Shown piece by piece: positions 29,274 to 37,942 of a stretch of 64,000 nt of DNA. Numbering within the stretch: position 1 is the stretch's first letter; each line of letters opens with the position of its first letter. Source of the DNA: Cyclobacterium qasimii M12-11B (GTDB lineage: Bacteria > Bacteroidota > Bacteroidia > Cytophagales > Cyclobacteriaceae); assembly GCF_000427295.1 (NCBI RefSeq), contig NZ_ATNM01000071.1:1-64000 (forward strand), written 5' to 3'. A model generated the notes under the pieces. It saw only the letters and a program-made list of their open reading frames with translations, had not been told where the DNA came from and did no database searches. The translations under genes were made by a program, and so were the position numbers.

Positions 29274-29322
29274 TGTCGTTTATTTAATATGCAGCATTAC
29301 GTTTACTGTATGGTGTCATGTT

Positions 29323-31465
29323 TTATTCTTCTTGCTGAACATCAGGTTCATCGTTAGTAGGTTTGTATTTTGCACCTTTTTCCCATGCCTCAGCAATTTT
29401 TTCATAGTTCGGAAAGTTTTCTGGTAAATCCATTGTCCAATTTTCTATGAATTTTGGATTATTACTATTAGGTCTTGGATTAGCATTGTTCATTCTCGCT
29501 TGAACAGGAGTTCTAACTGCGTCACCCATAATTACAACGTGCTGCTGTGGTAAAATTGGCAATTGTTGCAAAATATCTTCATTGGCTGCAGAAACTAATT
29601 GTCGGACATATTTTTGGTCTTCTGGGTTTTGTAGCCTATGAATAATGAAAGAATTACATTGTGATAATACTGTCTTTGATAATTCAGACGGTCGTTGACT
29701 AGAAACAAGTAATGAAATACCATATTTTCTTCCTTCTCTCGCAATTCGTTCAAATACCTTTTTAGCTATTGACTCTCTATCACCTCTATTCTTCTCTGGA
29801 ATGTAATTTTGTGCTTCTTCTAAGGCTATTACCATAGGGAGCTTACCTCTGTCACTTTCGGGAAAACGAGATACAAAGTCTAAAATCAGTCTTCCTATTA
29901 ATCCTGTGATTGTTTCTAAAACTTCATAAGGCAATAAAGACATGTCAATAATTGTAACTTGACTTGGCTTGTTTTCACCGAGTTTTTCAATTTCCTCCTT
30001 ACCTAACTGATTCTTATAAAAATCAGTAAATAAGTCAGTCTCTTCAGTTTTATAAACTTTGCAAAAATCTCCTAGAATGAAAGCAATAAATTTTGCCAAA
30101 GAATTTAGAATTTCCTCTGGCTGGTTTAAGAGCAGGGGCTGTGAAATCCTTTCGTCACCCAAATATGATTGTAATCTTAGTCTAAGAGTTGAAACAAATT
30201 CTCTTAATCTATTTCCTGAATTTTCCTGTTCATTGATTGCTTCGTCAAAAAATCGCGTAATTAAGTCTTGGAAATTGAACCAAATTGGTAGGTCAATATT
30301 TTTTTCAATTGCTATTTGCTCAACGTTTTGTGAACTAGAGTATTCTATATGTTTACTTTCTAATTCTTCTAAACCATCTTTCTCATCTCCGATATTGTTA
30401 TTTGCTCCGAGTTTTAGTAGAGCATTTTGGATATCAATTAAAAGCTGATTTCCATTTGGGGTAATTGAATTTGCTAAGCCAATAATTTCATTATCTGCCT
30501 TATATTTCCAATTACCATAGTCATTAAACTTTTCTTTTTCTTAAGGTCATCTGGTGAAGCATCAAACAATCCAAGTATTCCTCTTTCTGTAAACTTGTCG
30601 AGAATTGGTTTTTCACCAACTTCTTTTGGTTTTTTGCTAAAGCCAAAGCCCTTTTAAAAACTGGGGCTTGTGTTCCTGATGTTGGTTCAAATAAATAATC
30701 ACAATCAGCGAAGTTCATAAACCAAAAAGGAACTTTCATTCCGGCTTTATCAACATTGAAAGGATTTACGAGTTCAATATTCTTATACGGGGCTTCTTTC
30801 TTTCCTTGAAATGCCTGTTTGTATTCTCCATTGGTATCAAATATTATGACATGGGCATTTTGTAACTTCTTCCCGTTGTAATCAAAATCGAACATGCTTT
30901 GAATAATAGATGCAAACGTGCAGGATTTTCCAGAACCTGTGTTTCCCAATATTGCTGCATGTTTACCGAAAAATTTATCTGGATTTATCTTGATTTTATA
31001 ATCTGAAAAGGAAGGAGATGTCCCAATAGGTAAATAGTAATCTTCTTCAAAATTTATTTCCTCTGAATCTTCCTTTTTCTTTTGGTCAAAAATATTATCC
31101 AAGTCTTGACTTGTTACGTACCAAACTGGATTGTCGAGGATAGGGTAATTGTATACTCCTTGTATATATTCCCCACTATTCTCAATAGTTCCAATCATGG
31201 TTGCTACCAAATACCTTGCGGATTTAGTTAAAAATATGGCATCTTTATTTTTCCCTATTTCTGTCTCATCAATTGCTCGGACACTTGTAACCATAGCTAC
31301 AATTTTATCTGACCCAATTGGAATAATAACGTAAGAGTTAATTCTGGCAACTTCAAAAATATCTTCATATCCACTCTTGTACAGACTTTTCAAATCATCA
31401 TCAAGTCTTATATATGCTCTAAAGCTGTCAACAGAAATTACTTTACCAATACTTCTTTCACTCAT
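29323..31465 (-). CDS. HerA-type FtsK-like helicase/translocase ATPase (two frameshifts)
   Basis: The gene appears in three frames. Adding a base at the T-run 30630-30635 and another within 30530-30539 gives a continuous protein of about 714 residues. Residues 1-130 form the HAS-barrel. Walker A is GNTGSGKS at 174-181, with FDTNGEYKQAF just after. Walker B is MVIALEEAQNYIP, and the sensor and arginine-finger regions are ISLLVSSQRPSELS and RLQNPEDQKYVRQL. HerA proteins form hexamers. With SIR2 they build the SIR2-HerA (Nezha-type) anti-phage complex, in which the ATPase regulates NADase and nuclease activity. Start and SIR2 stop overlap by 1 bp. Confidence 0.88.
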
Positions 31466-32915
31466 TATTTTGCGTCTTTAGTGTGTTCAGTATTAGAAGT
31501 TTTAGTTCCTAGAAGCTCGTTCAGAGTATTTGCTACATTTTCGTTATTGTCAATATTGTTAAAATTAGGCATCAGAGTGTCTGAAAAAGTAAGGAAGTCA
31601 CCAAAAAATTCTCCTTCAAGTATTATTATTCGAGGGTCGTTCAGTTCTTTCAGATTTTTAATGTACTCGTTTCTTGTACCTTGAAAGTCGATTACAATAA
31701 GAGTGAAAGTAGGGTTTGATAATGCTTGATATATAATATCGTTAAAATGGTCATCACCAAATGAATACCCAACTGTAACAAGCACCGATTGAGATTGAGT
31801 TATGGTTGAAGCAAATTGTCTAAATAGTTCAGAGTATGGAAGGTCAAGTGTGTACGATTTTTTTACAGCTGATGGATAGATAATAATTTCTCCCTTTTTC
31901 TTTAGAGAATCTATTAATTCTAGTGATTTCTCTTCAATACCATATAAGTTGTTTGCATCCCTCGATTCAGAATTGACCCAAGATAATGAACCATGTAATT
32001 TGTAATACCTCACTACTTTTTCGATTCTTTGAACTTTACCTGAAGTGGTAGAACCTGGATAAAATATATCGTATTCAAATGTTTCTGGTTTAAAGAACCT
32101 TTTATGAAAACCTGAAAAGCCATCTATATAATGAACACCTAATTTATCAAAAGCGTATTCAAAAGCTAAGTCATAATTAGCCGTAAAAATATTTGCTCTC
32201 CTCAAATTCAAAGGCCTTTGAAGAAGAGCCTTTAAGAATTTTTCATGAAATATATATTTACTTCTTGATTCAAGTAATTCACCTTGTGCAATTTCTTTTG
32301 GGAATTGGCTCGCTTTTTTTCTGGCGATTATTGATTGAGAAACGGGTCTGTTTTCTAAATCACATACAGTGAATAGCCCTTCCTTAATCGCAGTAATTAA
32401 TTCAGCATACTTATCAGTTCTTACTTTGCTTTTATCCTCATTAGAGATAAAATCTATAGCGATTAGGAAGTTCAAAACCTTTTCGTATTCTATTGCTATT
32501 TCTTTTGATTCCTTATCTCGGACAATATCATCTGCAATTTCGAAAACCCAACCTCTTTCATCTTTAAAAGTTTGAGTTCCATCAATTAGATTCTCTTTTC
32601 CATATTTCAAGGTTTCTCCTTGGAGTTGCTTGATTACTGAAAGAAAGACTTCATATGTGTCGTCAATTAATTCATAATTGTCCTCTATGTAGGATTCTAC
32701 CTCCAAAGGGAAATTTCTAATAGCTACTGCTCCCAAATGAATTGAAGTACCTGAACCAAAAGAAAACTAACATTATCTAATTCAAGATAATTTTTCAGCA
32801 TTAATTTAATTTTATCAATGATTTTTCCTTGGTCTAAATCTTCAGCTATCCAATTAGCTAATTTATCTGTACTTCCAAAGAGAACTTTATTTCTTGCTGG
32901 GTCAAAATGTGTCAT
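31465..32915 (-). CDS. SIR2-like NADase of a SIR2-HerA defence module (frameshifted)
   Basis: The ORF from 32736 lacks its N terminus. That part is encoded at 32915-32724 in another frame, and adding one base at the A-run 32758-32761 recreates the nucleotide-binding motif SFLL-GSGTSIHLG. The full protein has 483 residues. Other SIR2 motifs are FTANYDLAFEYAF with its catalytic Asn, YYKLHGSLSW with the catalytic His, and VTVGYSFGDDHFN. SIR2 effectors in phage defence deplete NAD. It is translationally linked to the HerA gene. It is the upstream gene of this module and follows spacer B. Confidence 0.88.
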
Positions 32916-32956
32916 TCAGTTTCATTTTATTAATTGGTTAACTTTTTTCGCATTAG

Positions 32957-33152
32957 GCACAACGTTGGCATATGAAATCGTAAGGGTTTTGAAAGAATAT
33001 CCTGTCCGTTTTGTACATAGCCAAATTTGCGATTAGACACAAATTTAAATTTTTAAACTTAACCGTCAAATTGCAAATTTGGCGGGCTCGATTAAACGCA
33101 CAAACGTTCCGTAAACCACTGTCGCCCTTATGTTTTATAATGCATTGTTAGC
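32957..33152. repeat. attC-like palindromic spacer B
   Basis: The left arm GCACAACGTTGGCATATG...TAAGGG (32957-32986) pairs with the right arm CGCCCTTATG...TGCATTGTTAGC (33123-33152) with a few bulges. Inside is a second perfect pair, GCCAAATTTGC/GCAAATTTGGC. It lies between the HEXXH-protease stop and the SIR2 start. It shares CGTAAACCAC with spacer C and GGCGGGCTYGA with spacer D, so the spacers are related elements. Confidence 0.6.
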
Positions 33153-33160
33153 AAATGTTA

Positions 33161-34087
33161 TTATGCTTGTTTAATCAGTTCATAATAAAAATCTTTATAA
33201 TTATTGTAGTGAGTACCATGAGTGAAATTAAAAGAAAACTGTTCATCCCATAGTTTGACAAACAAAACCAATAATGGCCAAATTGAATGTTCAGCATCTG
33301 GAGAAAGAATATTGATTACATTATCTATTCTCTTATCAATATCAGGGTGTTCTTTACCTCCATCCAGACTGTTTCGAGAGAAAAGCATTGAAGCTAATCC
33401 AATTATCAATGCCAATTCTGTTACTTTTCGATTTCGACAATTTTCAAGCATTAAGTTCACAGCTCTTGTATCAGCCTCTAATTCAAGTTGTTTTAGTTGT
33501 TGTTCATCAAGAATATTGTTTTTCTTGCGGTTTATATGTTCTAATTCTGCATGAGCTATTTCATGGCAAAGAATAAAGTTGATTACTTCAACATATAAGT
33601 CATTATTGCGCAAAATGTACCATCCCTCCTCAGTTTCTTCATCAAAGAATTCTGGATTTGGTAAATTTTCCTTATCCCAATCGGAATATACGACAACTAA
33701 GGATTTTGCATAACTAAATAATTCTTTTGCAATATCTACTAATTCAGGATTATTTTCTTTATGCGTTGGAATACCTCTTTTTATTTGGTCGGGTATTGCT
33801 ATCTCTTCTTCATAAATCACAAACATAGAGAAACTGATAGCCCAAATGTAAGAAAGGTATGTTTCATGAATATTTATTATTCCATTTTCGTCAATAAAGG
33901 GAGTTTGTCGGTCTACTAATGGTAGTTCTGCAATATGATATGTAATATTTTTTGCTAATCTAAAATCTGAATGTAACTGTTTTATTAAAGCTTCATTTCT
34001 CTCAACAAGCCTATGTGTTAGATTATGTTTCAAAACTCTTACTGGCTGTGTGCCATTATGCGTATCCTTCTTTACACTTACTTTCAT
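33161..34087 (-). CDS. HEXXH metallopeptidase, Lit/U49-like, partner of a HEPN protein
   Basis: The 308-residue soluble protein carries a zinc-protease motif FILCHEIAHAELEH (His175-His179). The likely third ligand lies in LELEADTRAV (Glu204), 25 residues on, the gluzincin arrangement. The following ELALIIGLASMLF helix and DKRIDNVI also fit such peptidases. The overall pattern recalls the phage-exclusion peptidase Lit (U49) or ImmA/IrrE-type proteases; I cannot decide between them by eye. There is no signal peptide, so it acts in the cytoplasm. It follows the HEPN gene by 32 bp on the same strand, and the pair is enclosed by spacer-like repeats. A protease that controls or executes abortive infection is the attractive reading. 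Confidence 0.65.
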   Translation of the reverse strand: MKVSVKKDTHNGTQPVRVLKHNLTHRLVERNEALIKQLHSDFRLAKNITYHIAELPLVDRQTPFIDENGIINIHETYLSYIWAISFSMFVIYEEEIAIPDQIKRGIPTHKENNPELVDIAKELFSYAKSLVVVYSDWDKENLPNPEFFDEETEEGWYILRNNDLYVEVINFILCHEIAHAELEHINRKKNNILDEQQLKQLELEADTRAVNLMLENCRNRKVTELALIIGLASMLFSRNSLDGGKEHPDIDKRIDNVINILSPDAEHSIWPLLVLFVKLWDEQFSFNFTHGTHYNNYKDFYYELIKQA

Positions 34088-34119
34088 CCTATCTTTAAAT
34101 ATTTAGCGAATTACAGTAT

Positions 34120-35037
34120 TTAATATTGAAGAATTAATGGATATTTATTGAAGAATTCTACTAAGAAATTCATTCTCGGTTGACTATAATTAATAAATGG
34201 AAAATCAGAAAACTTAAAATATCTATCTGCAAGAGAGTCATTATAATGCTGCATCCAATATGCCAACATAGTCTTTTCTCCAGATGACAAAGAATCAATC
34301 ATCTGTTTTTCATTTTGCTCATAAACAAATACATGATTTTCATTCCAATACATATCATAATTAAGCAAAGGAGAATCAAATACATAATACCAAACTCCTT
34401 TCAATAACTTTGTTTTGTCAAAACAGTTATAATTTTCCGTTAATTCACTTAGTAACTGGCTCAGAATATTTTTTAAAATATAAATAGTTTCTACGAGATA
34501 TTCATTTTTTATATCCAATTGTGTTCCTAACTTATTCGCTTCAGATTTTGTTATTCTAATATATTTCTTGTCTATTTTAAGGTTATTATGCACCACAAGA
34601 TTTCGGCGTTCTTTTCTTTCAATTAAATCTTTGTTATTGTATTCAATTTTATCAGCTTCAATCTTTAAAAATTTCAATGTTTTTGATAAAATCTCCGTAA
34701 GGCTTTCATAGGAAATTTTACTTATAAAATCATCGACAAGTAATTCTATAAGTTCAGAAGCAAAAATTGAGTCTGCCATAAACTTGCTTTCCTTTCCTGA
34801 TATTTGTCCATCATTCAGTTCTTTAGGAAACGCCATCAAATAGCGTTTTAGACATTCAGAAATCGATGACTCAAATAATGATATAACATAAACAAATGTA
34901 CCCTTTTTCAAAAACTCCTGTTCTGGAATAAAGTCAAGTTGAGAACTTAGAACATTCAATTCTTCAATTGAGTTGCGTATGGGTTCAACTAAATCCTCAA
35001 ATAATAAAAGTGTTGGTTTTGGATTTCTGATTCTCAT
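34120..35037 (-). CDS. HEPN-domain protein, putative RNase
   Basis: The 305-residue protein is all-helical in character. Residues 30-150 fit a HEPN domain of the MAE_28990 or RiboL-PSP type: FVYVISLFESSISECLKRYL, then the signature RKERRNLVVHNNL. The latter gives R145-x4-H150, the catalytic motif of HEPN RNases. The C-terminal 130 residues are unrecognised (FDSPLLNYDMYWNENHVFVYEQ). HEPN RNases are common toxins and abortive-infection effectors that cleave cellular or phage RNA. It is the first gene of a two-gene unit with the HEXXH peptidase. Confidence 0.65.
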   Translation of the reverse strand: MRIRNPKPTLLLFEDLVEPIRNSIEELNVLSSQLDFIPEQEFLKKGTFVYVISLFESSISECLKRYLMAFPKELNDGQISGKESKFMADSIFASELIELLVDDFISKISYESLTEILSKTLKFLKIEADKIEYNNKDLIERKERRNLVVHNNLKIDKKYIRITKSEANKLGTQLDIKNEYLVETIYILKNILSQLLSELTENYNCFDKTKLLKGVWYYVFDSPLLNYDMYWNENHVFVYEQNEKQMIDSLSSGEKTMLAYWMQHYNDSLADRYFKFSDFPFINYSQPRMNFLVEFFNKYPLILQY

Positions 35038-35270
35038 CCTTAATATTTGCTAACAATTGTATAAAGCTATATTTAACAGGAATTTACGTATATATCTATT
35101 ATAAACCCCCTTAACTAACTAAAAACTTCTAAATAAAAAATTCCTTTAAAGCCATTAAGTCGTTATTTTTATAAAAATCATGTATAATATACCGGCTTTT
35201 TTATAAAAGTTTGTTGAATGTTTATATAATTTAGTAAACGGATAATATTGGTAGTTTCCACCGGACTACG
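35038..35270. repeat. Duplicated leader upstream of the HEPN gene
   Basis: From CTAACAATTGTATA at about 35050 through TATATATCTA, CTAACTAAAAACT and TTATATAATTTAGTAAACGG, the stretch is collinear with 37268-37480 upstream of the next membrane-protein gene. The start codons of both genes lie within 20 bp of the shared ACAATTGTTAG word, so it looks like a cassette junction. Confidence 0.65.
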
Positions 35271-35278
35271 ATTCCTAC

Positions 35279-35303
35279 GGTTTCGACAAGCTCAGCCTCC
35301 GGT
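35279..35303. repeat. REP-like motif TTTCGACAAGCTCAGCC
   Basis: Copy of the REP-like motif, preceded by CGATTCCTACGG as in the copies at 35622 and 35660. It joins the duplicated leader to the relic of a lyase gene. Confidence 0.55.
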
Positions 35304-35320
35304 AAGGGAGGGCCAAAAAA

Positions 35321-35349
35321 AATAAGCGTGAAGGATATCCACGCTTATT
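35321..35349 (-). terminator. Terminator AATAAGCGTG/CACGCTTATT, copy of the PUL terminator
   Basis: The 10-bp perfect stem with 9-nt loop and flanking A/T runs is nearly identical to the hairpin at 37882-37910 that ends the PUL operon. It follows the relic at 35382 just as the other follows the intact lyase gene. Confidence 0.75.
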
Positions 35350-35381
35350 TTTCTAATTGTAGTCCTTTAGGCTTTTGGGGT

Positions 35382-35492
35382 TTATTGCTGCCTGATGTTA
35401 AAATCCATTTTACCGGCTTTTACCTCTCCTTTACTGCTTAAGTTGATTATGTAGATATTTTCTCCCCACTTTTCCTTAACGCCTTCATCTCC
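35382..35492 (-). pseudogene. 3' relic of a second heparinase II/III-type lyase gene
   Basis: The minus strand reads DEGVKEKWGENIYIINLSS, then KGEVKAGKMDFNIRQQ and a stop. It aligns residue for residue with the end of the intact lyase at 37943-39895 (DEGIKDKWGGNIYRINLTS, NGDVKAGKMDFTISKQ). Homology stops at about 35492, where repeat family A copy 3 begins. So only the last 37 codons of a paralogue survive, followed by its terminator. Confidence 0.8.
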
Positions 35493-35495
35493 CCT

Positions 35496-35600
35496 CTGGT
35501 CCAAGTTTAACGAAGTGTAACTTGGACCCATAATGCGGAAAGTTTTTAACTTTCTTAAATAAACCCTGAGTTCAATTCAGGTAGAAATAGTCGGGCGGTT
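35496..35600. repeat. Repeat family A, copy 3
   Basis: Same GGTCCAAGTT/AACTTGGACC stem, GAAAGTT/AACTTTC stem and TTCAATTCAGGTAG tail as copies 1 and 2, somewhat diverged. It sits exactly at the break of the lyase relic. Confidence 0.7.
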
Positions 35601-35619
35601 TCTGACGTTTTTCGATTCC

Positions 35620-35720
35620 TACGGCTTCGACAAGCTCAGCCTCCAGGAGGGGATTCCTACGGCTTCGACAGGCTAAGCCTCCGGGGTGGTACTGGTCCTT
35701 GAGCGGAGTCGAAGGGTTCC
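35620..35720. repeat. Tandem REP-like motifs
   Basis: Two TTCGACA-GCTMAGCCTCC copies (35627 and 35663) lie in direct orientation, followed by CCTTGAGCGGAGTCGAAGGG. There is no coding potential; it fills the gap between the relic and the lipoprotein gene. Confidence 0.5.
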
Positions 35721-35785
35721 AGTCGTAAGAAAGCTTAGTTATTACCACACGTCTATATTGTATTTACAAATCAAAATTTCTTCAT

Positions 35786-36306
35786 TTATTCATATGTACC
35801 TGTGTAGCTTCCTGTTATAATTTCTCCATCTGGTCGTGTAAATTCAAAATCCAGATCTATTTCATCTACCGATATAGATTTAATATTTATAAAACTAGAA
35901 ACAGCTATGTTACTAACTCTTGGGTCATTATGTCTTAGAATTGTATTTCCTGCAAGAATTGAAAAATTATCAAAATCTGCATTTTCACGTATCGAGTAAT
36001 CGGGAACAGGTGTTATAGTTCCTTCTATTACCTTACTTGCTTCAAATGCAAAATAAAATAATTCACACCTCCCCATTTTGGAGTCGTTCTAGATGGGTCT
36101 ACATTTGACAAAACTATAGCAATTTTAGATGGTTCATTATCTATAATATTAAAGTCTTTTATAAAAGCTTTATCTACAGAAAAAAATGAGCCCTTATAGT
36201 TAAATCCATTTACAGTTTGAATTATAGGTTCAGTGTCTTCATCTTCAGAACAAGAGCTAAACAATATTGCTATTGAAAGACCTATAATTAACTTTAATTT
36301 ATTCAT
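35786..36306 (-). CDS. Small lipoprotein (frameshifted in this sequence)
   Basis: Two ORFs join to 173 residues if one base is added to the A-runs at 36050-36058, giving KWGGVNYFYFAFEASKVIEG. The N terminus is a lipoprotein signal ending FSSCSEDEDTEP. The mature part is beta-rich and ends FEFTRPDGEIITGSYTGTYE, the pattern of small beta-sandwich lipoproteins common in Bacteroidota. Function is unknown. It lies directly downstream of spacer A. Confidence 0.6.
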
Positions 36307-36380
36307 TTGTTTTATTTATTCGATTTTTCAGAATTGTTTTTTATGATTTCATTCAATAACTATACTATTTATATATTTTA

Positions 36381-36547
36381 TGTGTGGTAACGGTCTGGCT
36401 ATACTGTCGTGGGTATTTAGAACATTCTGCCCTTTTCTCACGCACTTAGCCACACCAATTTAAATATACAATTCGTGGCGGAATATCCAATCCCCGCAGT
36501 ACTTTCTGATCCGACACAACCCCATGCAGTATAGGTGATGTTAGTAG
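36381..36547. repeat. attC-like palindromic spacer A
   Basis: The left arm GTGTGGTAACGG..GGCTATACTGTCGTGGG and the right arm CCCCATGCAGTATAGGTGATGTTAGTAG pair with small bulges (CTATACTG/CAGTATAG exact). The right arm overlaps the last codons of the membrane-protein gene at 36541. The layout is the same as spacers B-D, though the interior differs. Confidence 0.5.
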
Positions 36548-37275
36548 CTTTTTTCTTTCAATAATTCTTCCATCGCCATTATTAGCAGTTCATCATAATC
36601 CTTCTGTCGTTCAAGCCTTGACTTCAGCTCATCCATGGTTAAGTTCGAGAACTTGACCTTCAAGATATTCACCTGCTCGGCTTGCAGTTGTTGAGCTCGT
36701 TCGATTTCTGGTTGATTATCCTTGTAGATGGTGGTAATTGATGGCCAAAAAGAATACTTGGTTTCAAATGGTTCAATCGGGAATTGATCCTTTGTTAGAA
36801 TTAATGAGCTAATCTGAAATTCCTTATTATCAGTTGTAGTAATCTGGAGGTATGAATAGTTAGACCAACTAGTAGACAAACGCTTTTTATTCTGTTGGTA
36901 GAGTGTTAGATATTCAATGACTGTCAAGTCGTCAAAACCGAATTTATAGCAGTTGCCTGCACTGACTTGAAAGGTGATAACTCTATTAGTAGTATCAATA
37001 AATACTTTTAATCCTTGTGATTTTGTCCAATGTATTAAGTGAAATATTAGAGTTGGTACGATCTCAAATGCAATGAAGGCAGCAACTGCTATGGGAGGTC
37101 CATAAGTGTATGAAAATTCCCAGCTTTTATCCTTGATGTAATGAGCAAAAGGAATTACTAAAAGCATTCCAGCTGGCAGAAAATAAAAGTGTTGTCTCAG
37201 ATATTTGAGAGATTTTAAAATGTTTTCTTTCGATATTTGATATGTTTTCTCCAAGTGAGGAATTGTTACTAACAA
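36541..37275 (-). CDS. Two-helix membrane protein of unknown function
   Basis: The 244-residue protein has two hydrophobic segments (about residues 30-46, YFLPAGMLLVIPFAHYI, and 59-82, PPIAVAAFIAFEIVPTLIFHLI). A soluble beta-rich part follows (KVFIDTTNRVITFQ, FGFDDLTVIEYLTL, YLQITTTDNKEFQISSLI) that resembles a PH-like YcxB/bPH fold. A C-terminal coiled coil ends it. The earliest possible start is a TTG at the duplicated leader junction, with no clear ribosome binding site, so the true start may be lost or lie further in. It is one of the minus-strand cassettes. Confidence 0.55.
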   Translation of the reverse strand: MLVTIPHLEKTYQISKENILKSLKYLRQHFYFLPAGMLLVIPFAHYIKDKSWEFSYTYGPPIAVAAFIAFEIVPTLIFHLIHWTKSQGLKVFIDTTNRVITFQVSAGNCYKFGFDDLTVIEYLTLYQQNKKRLSTSWSNYSYLQITTTDNKEFQISSLILTKDQFPIEPFETKYSFWPSITTIYKDNQPEIERAQQLQAEQVNILKVKFSNLTMDELKSRLERQKDYDELLIMAMEELLKEKSY

Positions 37276-37483
37276 TTGTATATAACCATATTTAAGCAGA
37301 AAGCAACCTATATATCTACTATTTAATCCCCTAATCTAACTAAAAACTAATTATTAAAAAACCCTTCACAGCCTTTAAAATGGGTTTTTAGTGAAAAATT
37401 AACCGAAATACCAGTTTTGTCATAAGCGTTTATATAATTTAGTAAACGGATAATATCTGTTGCTTTCAACCGGACTTCGATTC
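37268..37483. repeat. Duplicated leader upstream of the membrane-protein gene
   Basis: Collinear partner of 35050-35270: CTAACAATTGTATA, CCTATATATCTACT, TCTAACTAAAAACT and TTTATATAATTTAGTAAACGGATAAT in order. A short frame across 37347-37622 is made of repeat sequence and is not a gene. Confidence 0.65.
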
Positions 37484-37489
37484 TCCCTT

Positions 37490-37800
37490 CTGGTTCAAGT
37501 TTAACGTAGTGTAACTTGGACCTACAAAGCTGAAAGTTTTCGAATTCATTCAATAGCACCGTCAAATTGATTAACGAAATCTGCTCAATAGGAATGGGCT
37601 TTAGCCCATTTATAAAAGCCATAACAATTCACCCGGCTTTAGCCAAAATTTGGAGGAGAGATGGGTGCTGGAAAAATAAGCCATCAACCTAGGTTTAGAG
37701 CCTAATTAATCTTTTTATTCTTGAAAGGTGAAGATTGGGCTAAAGCCCCGAAATATAATATTACATTCTAATCCCCCAGCTGAAGCTGGGGGCTATTGAT
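37490..37800. repeat. Repeat patch: family A copy 4 (partial) and GGGCTTTAGCCC repeats
   Basis: It begins with a diverged GGTTCAAGTT/AACTTGGACC stem (37492). GGGCTTTAGCCCATTTATAAA and CCGGCTTTAGCCAAAATTT follow at 37597-37655 (compare 1-60), then CCCCCAGC-TGAA-GCTGGGGG at 37773-37792. There are no genes. Confidence 0.6.
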
Positions 37801-37881
37801 AATCAGAAATCAATTCGATTTAAAATTGGATACTCGACTCCGCTGGCTTCGACAAGCTCAGCCTCCAGTAAGCCTAAAAAA

Positions 37882-37910
37882 AATAAGCGTGAATGGGATT
37901 CACGCTTATT
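37882..37910 (-). terminator. Terminator of the PUL operon
   Basis: AATAAGCGTGAA and TTCACGCTTATT form a 12-bp stem with A/T flanks, 33 bp past the stop of the last lyase gene. A near copy is at 35321. Confidence 0.8.
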
Positions 37911-37942
37911 TTCATTTTATTGGCCCTTTAGGCTATTGAAGT

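Noticed and set aside
18439-37275. Prophage or classical transposon
   Set aside because: No phage structural genes, integrase, transposase or IS-type terminal repeats are visible in the island.
37347-37622. 91-codon minus-strand frame
   Set aside because: It lies wholly in duplicated leader and repeat family A DNA; the translation has no protein family character.
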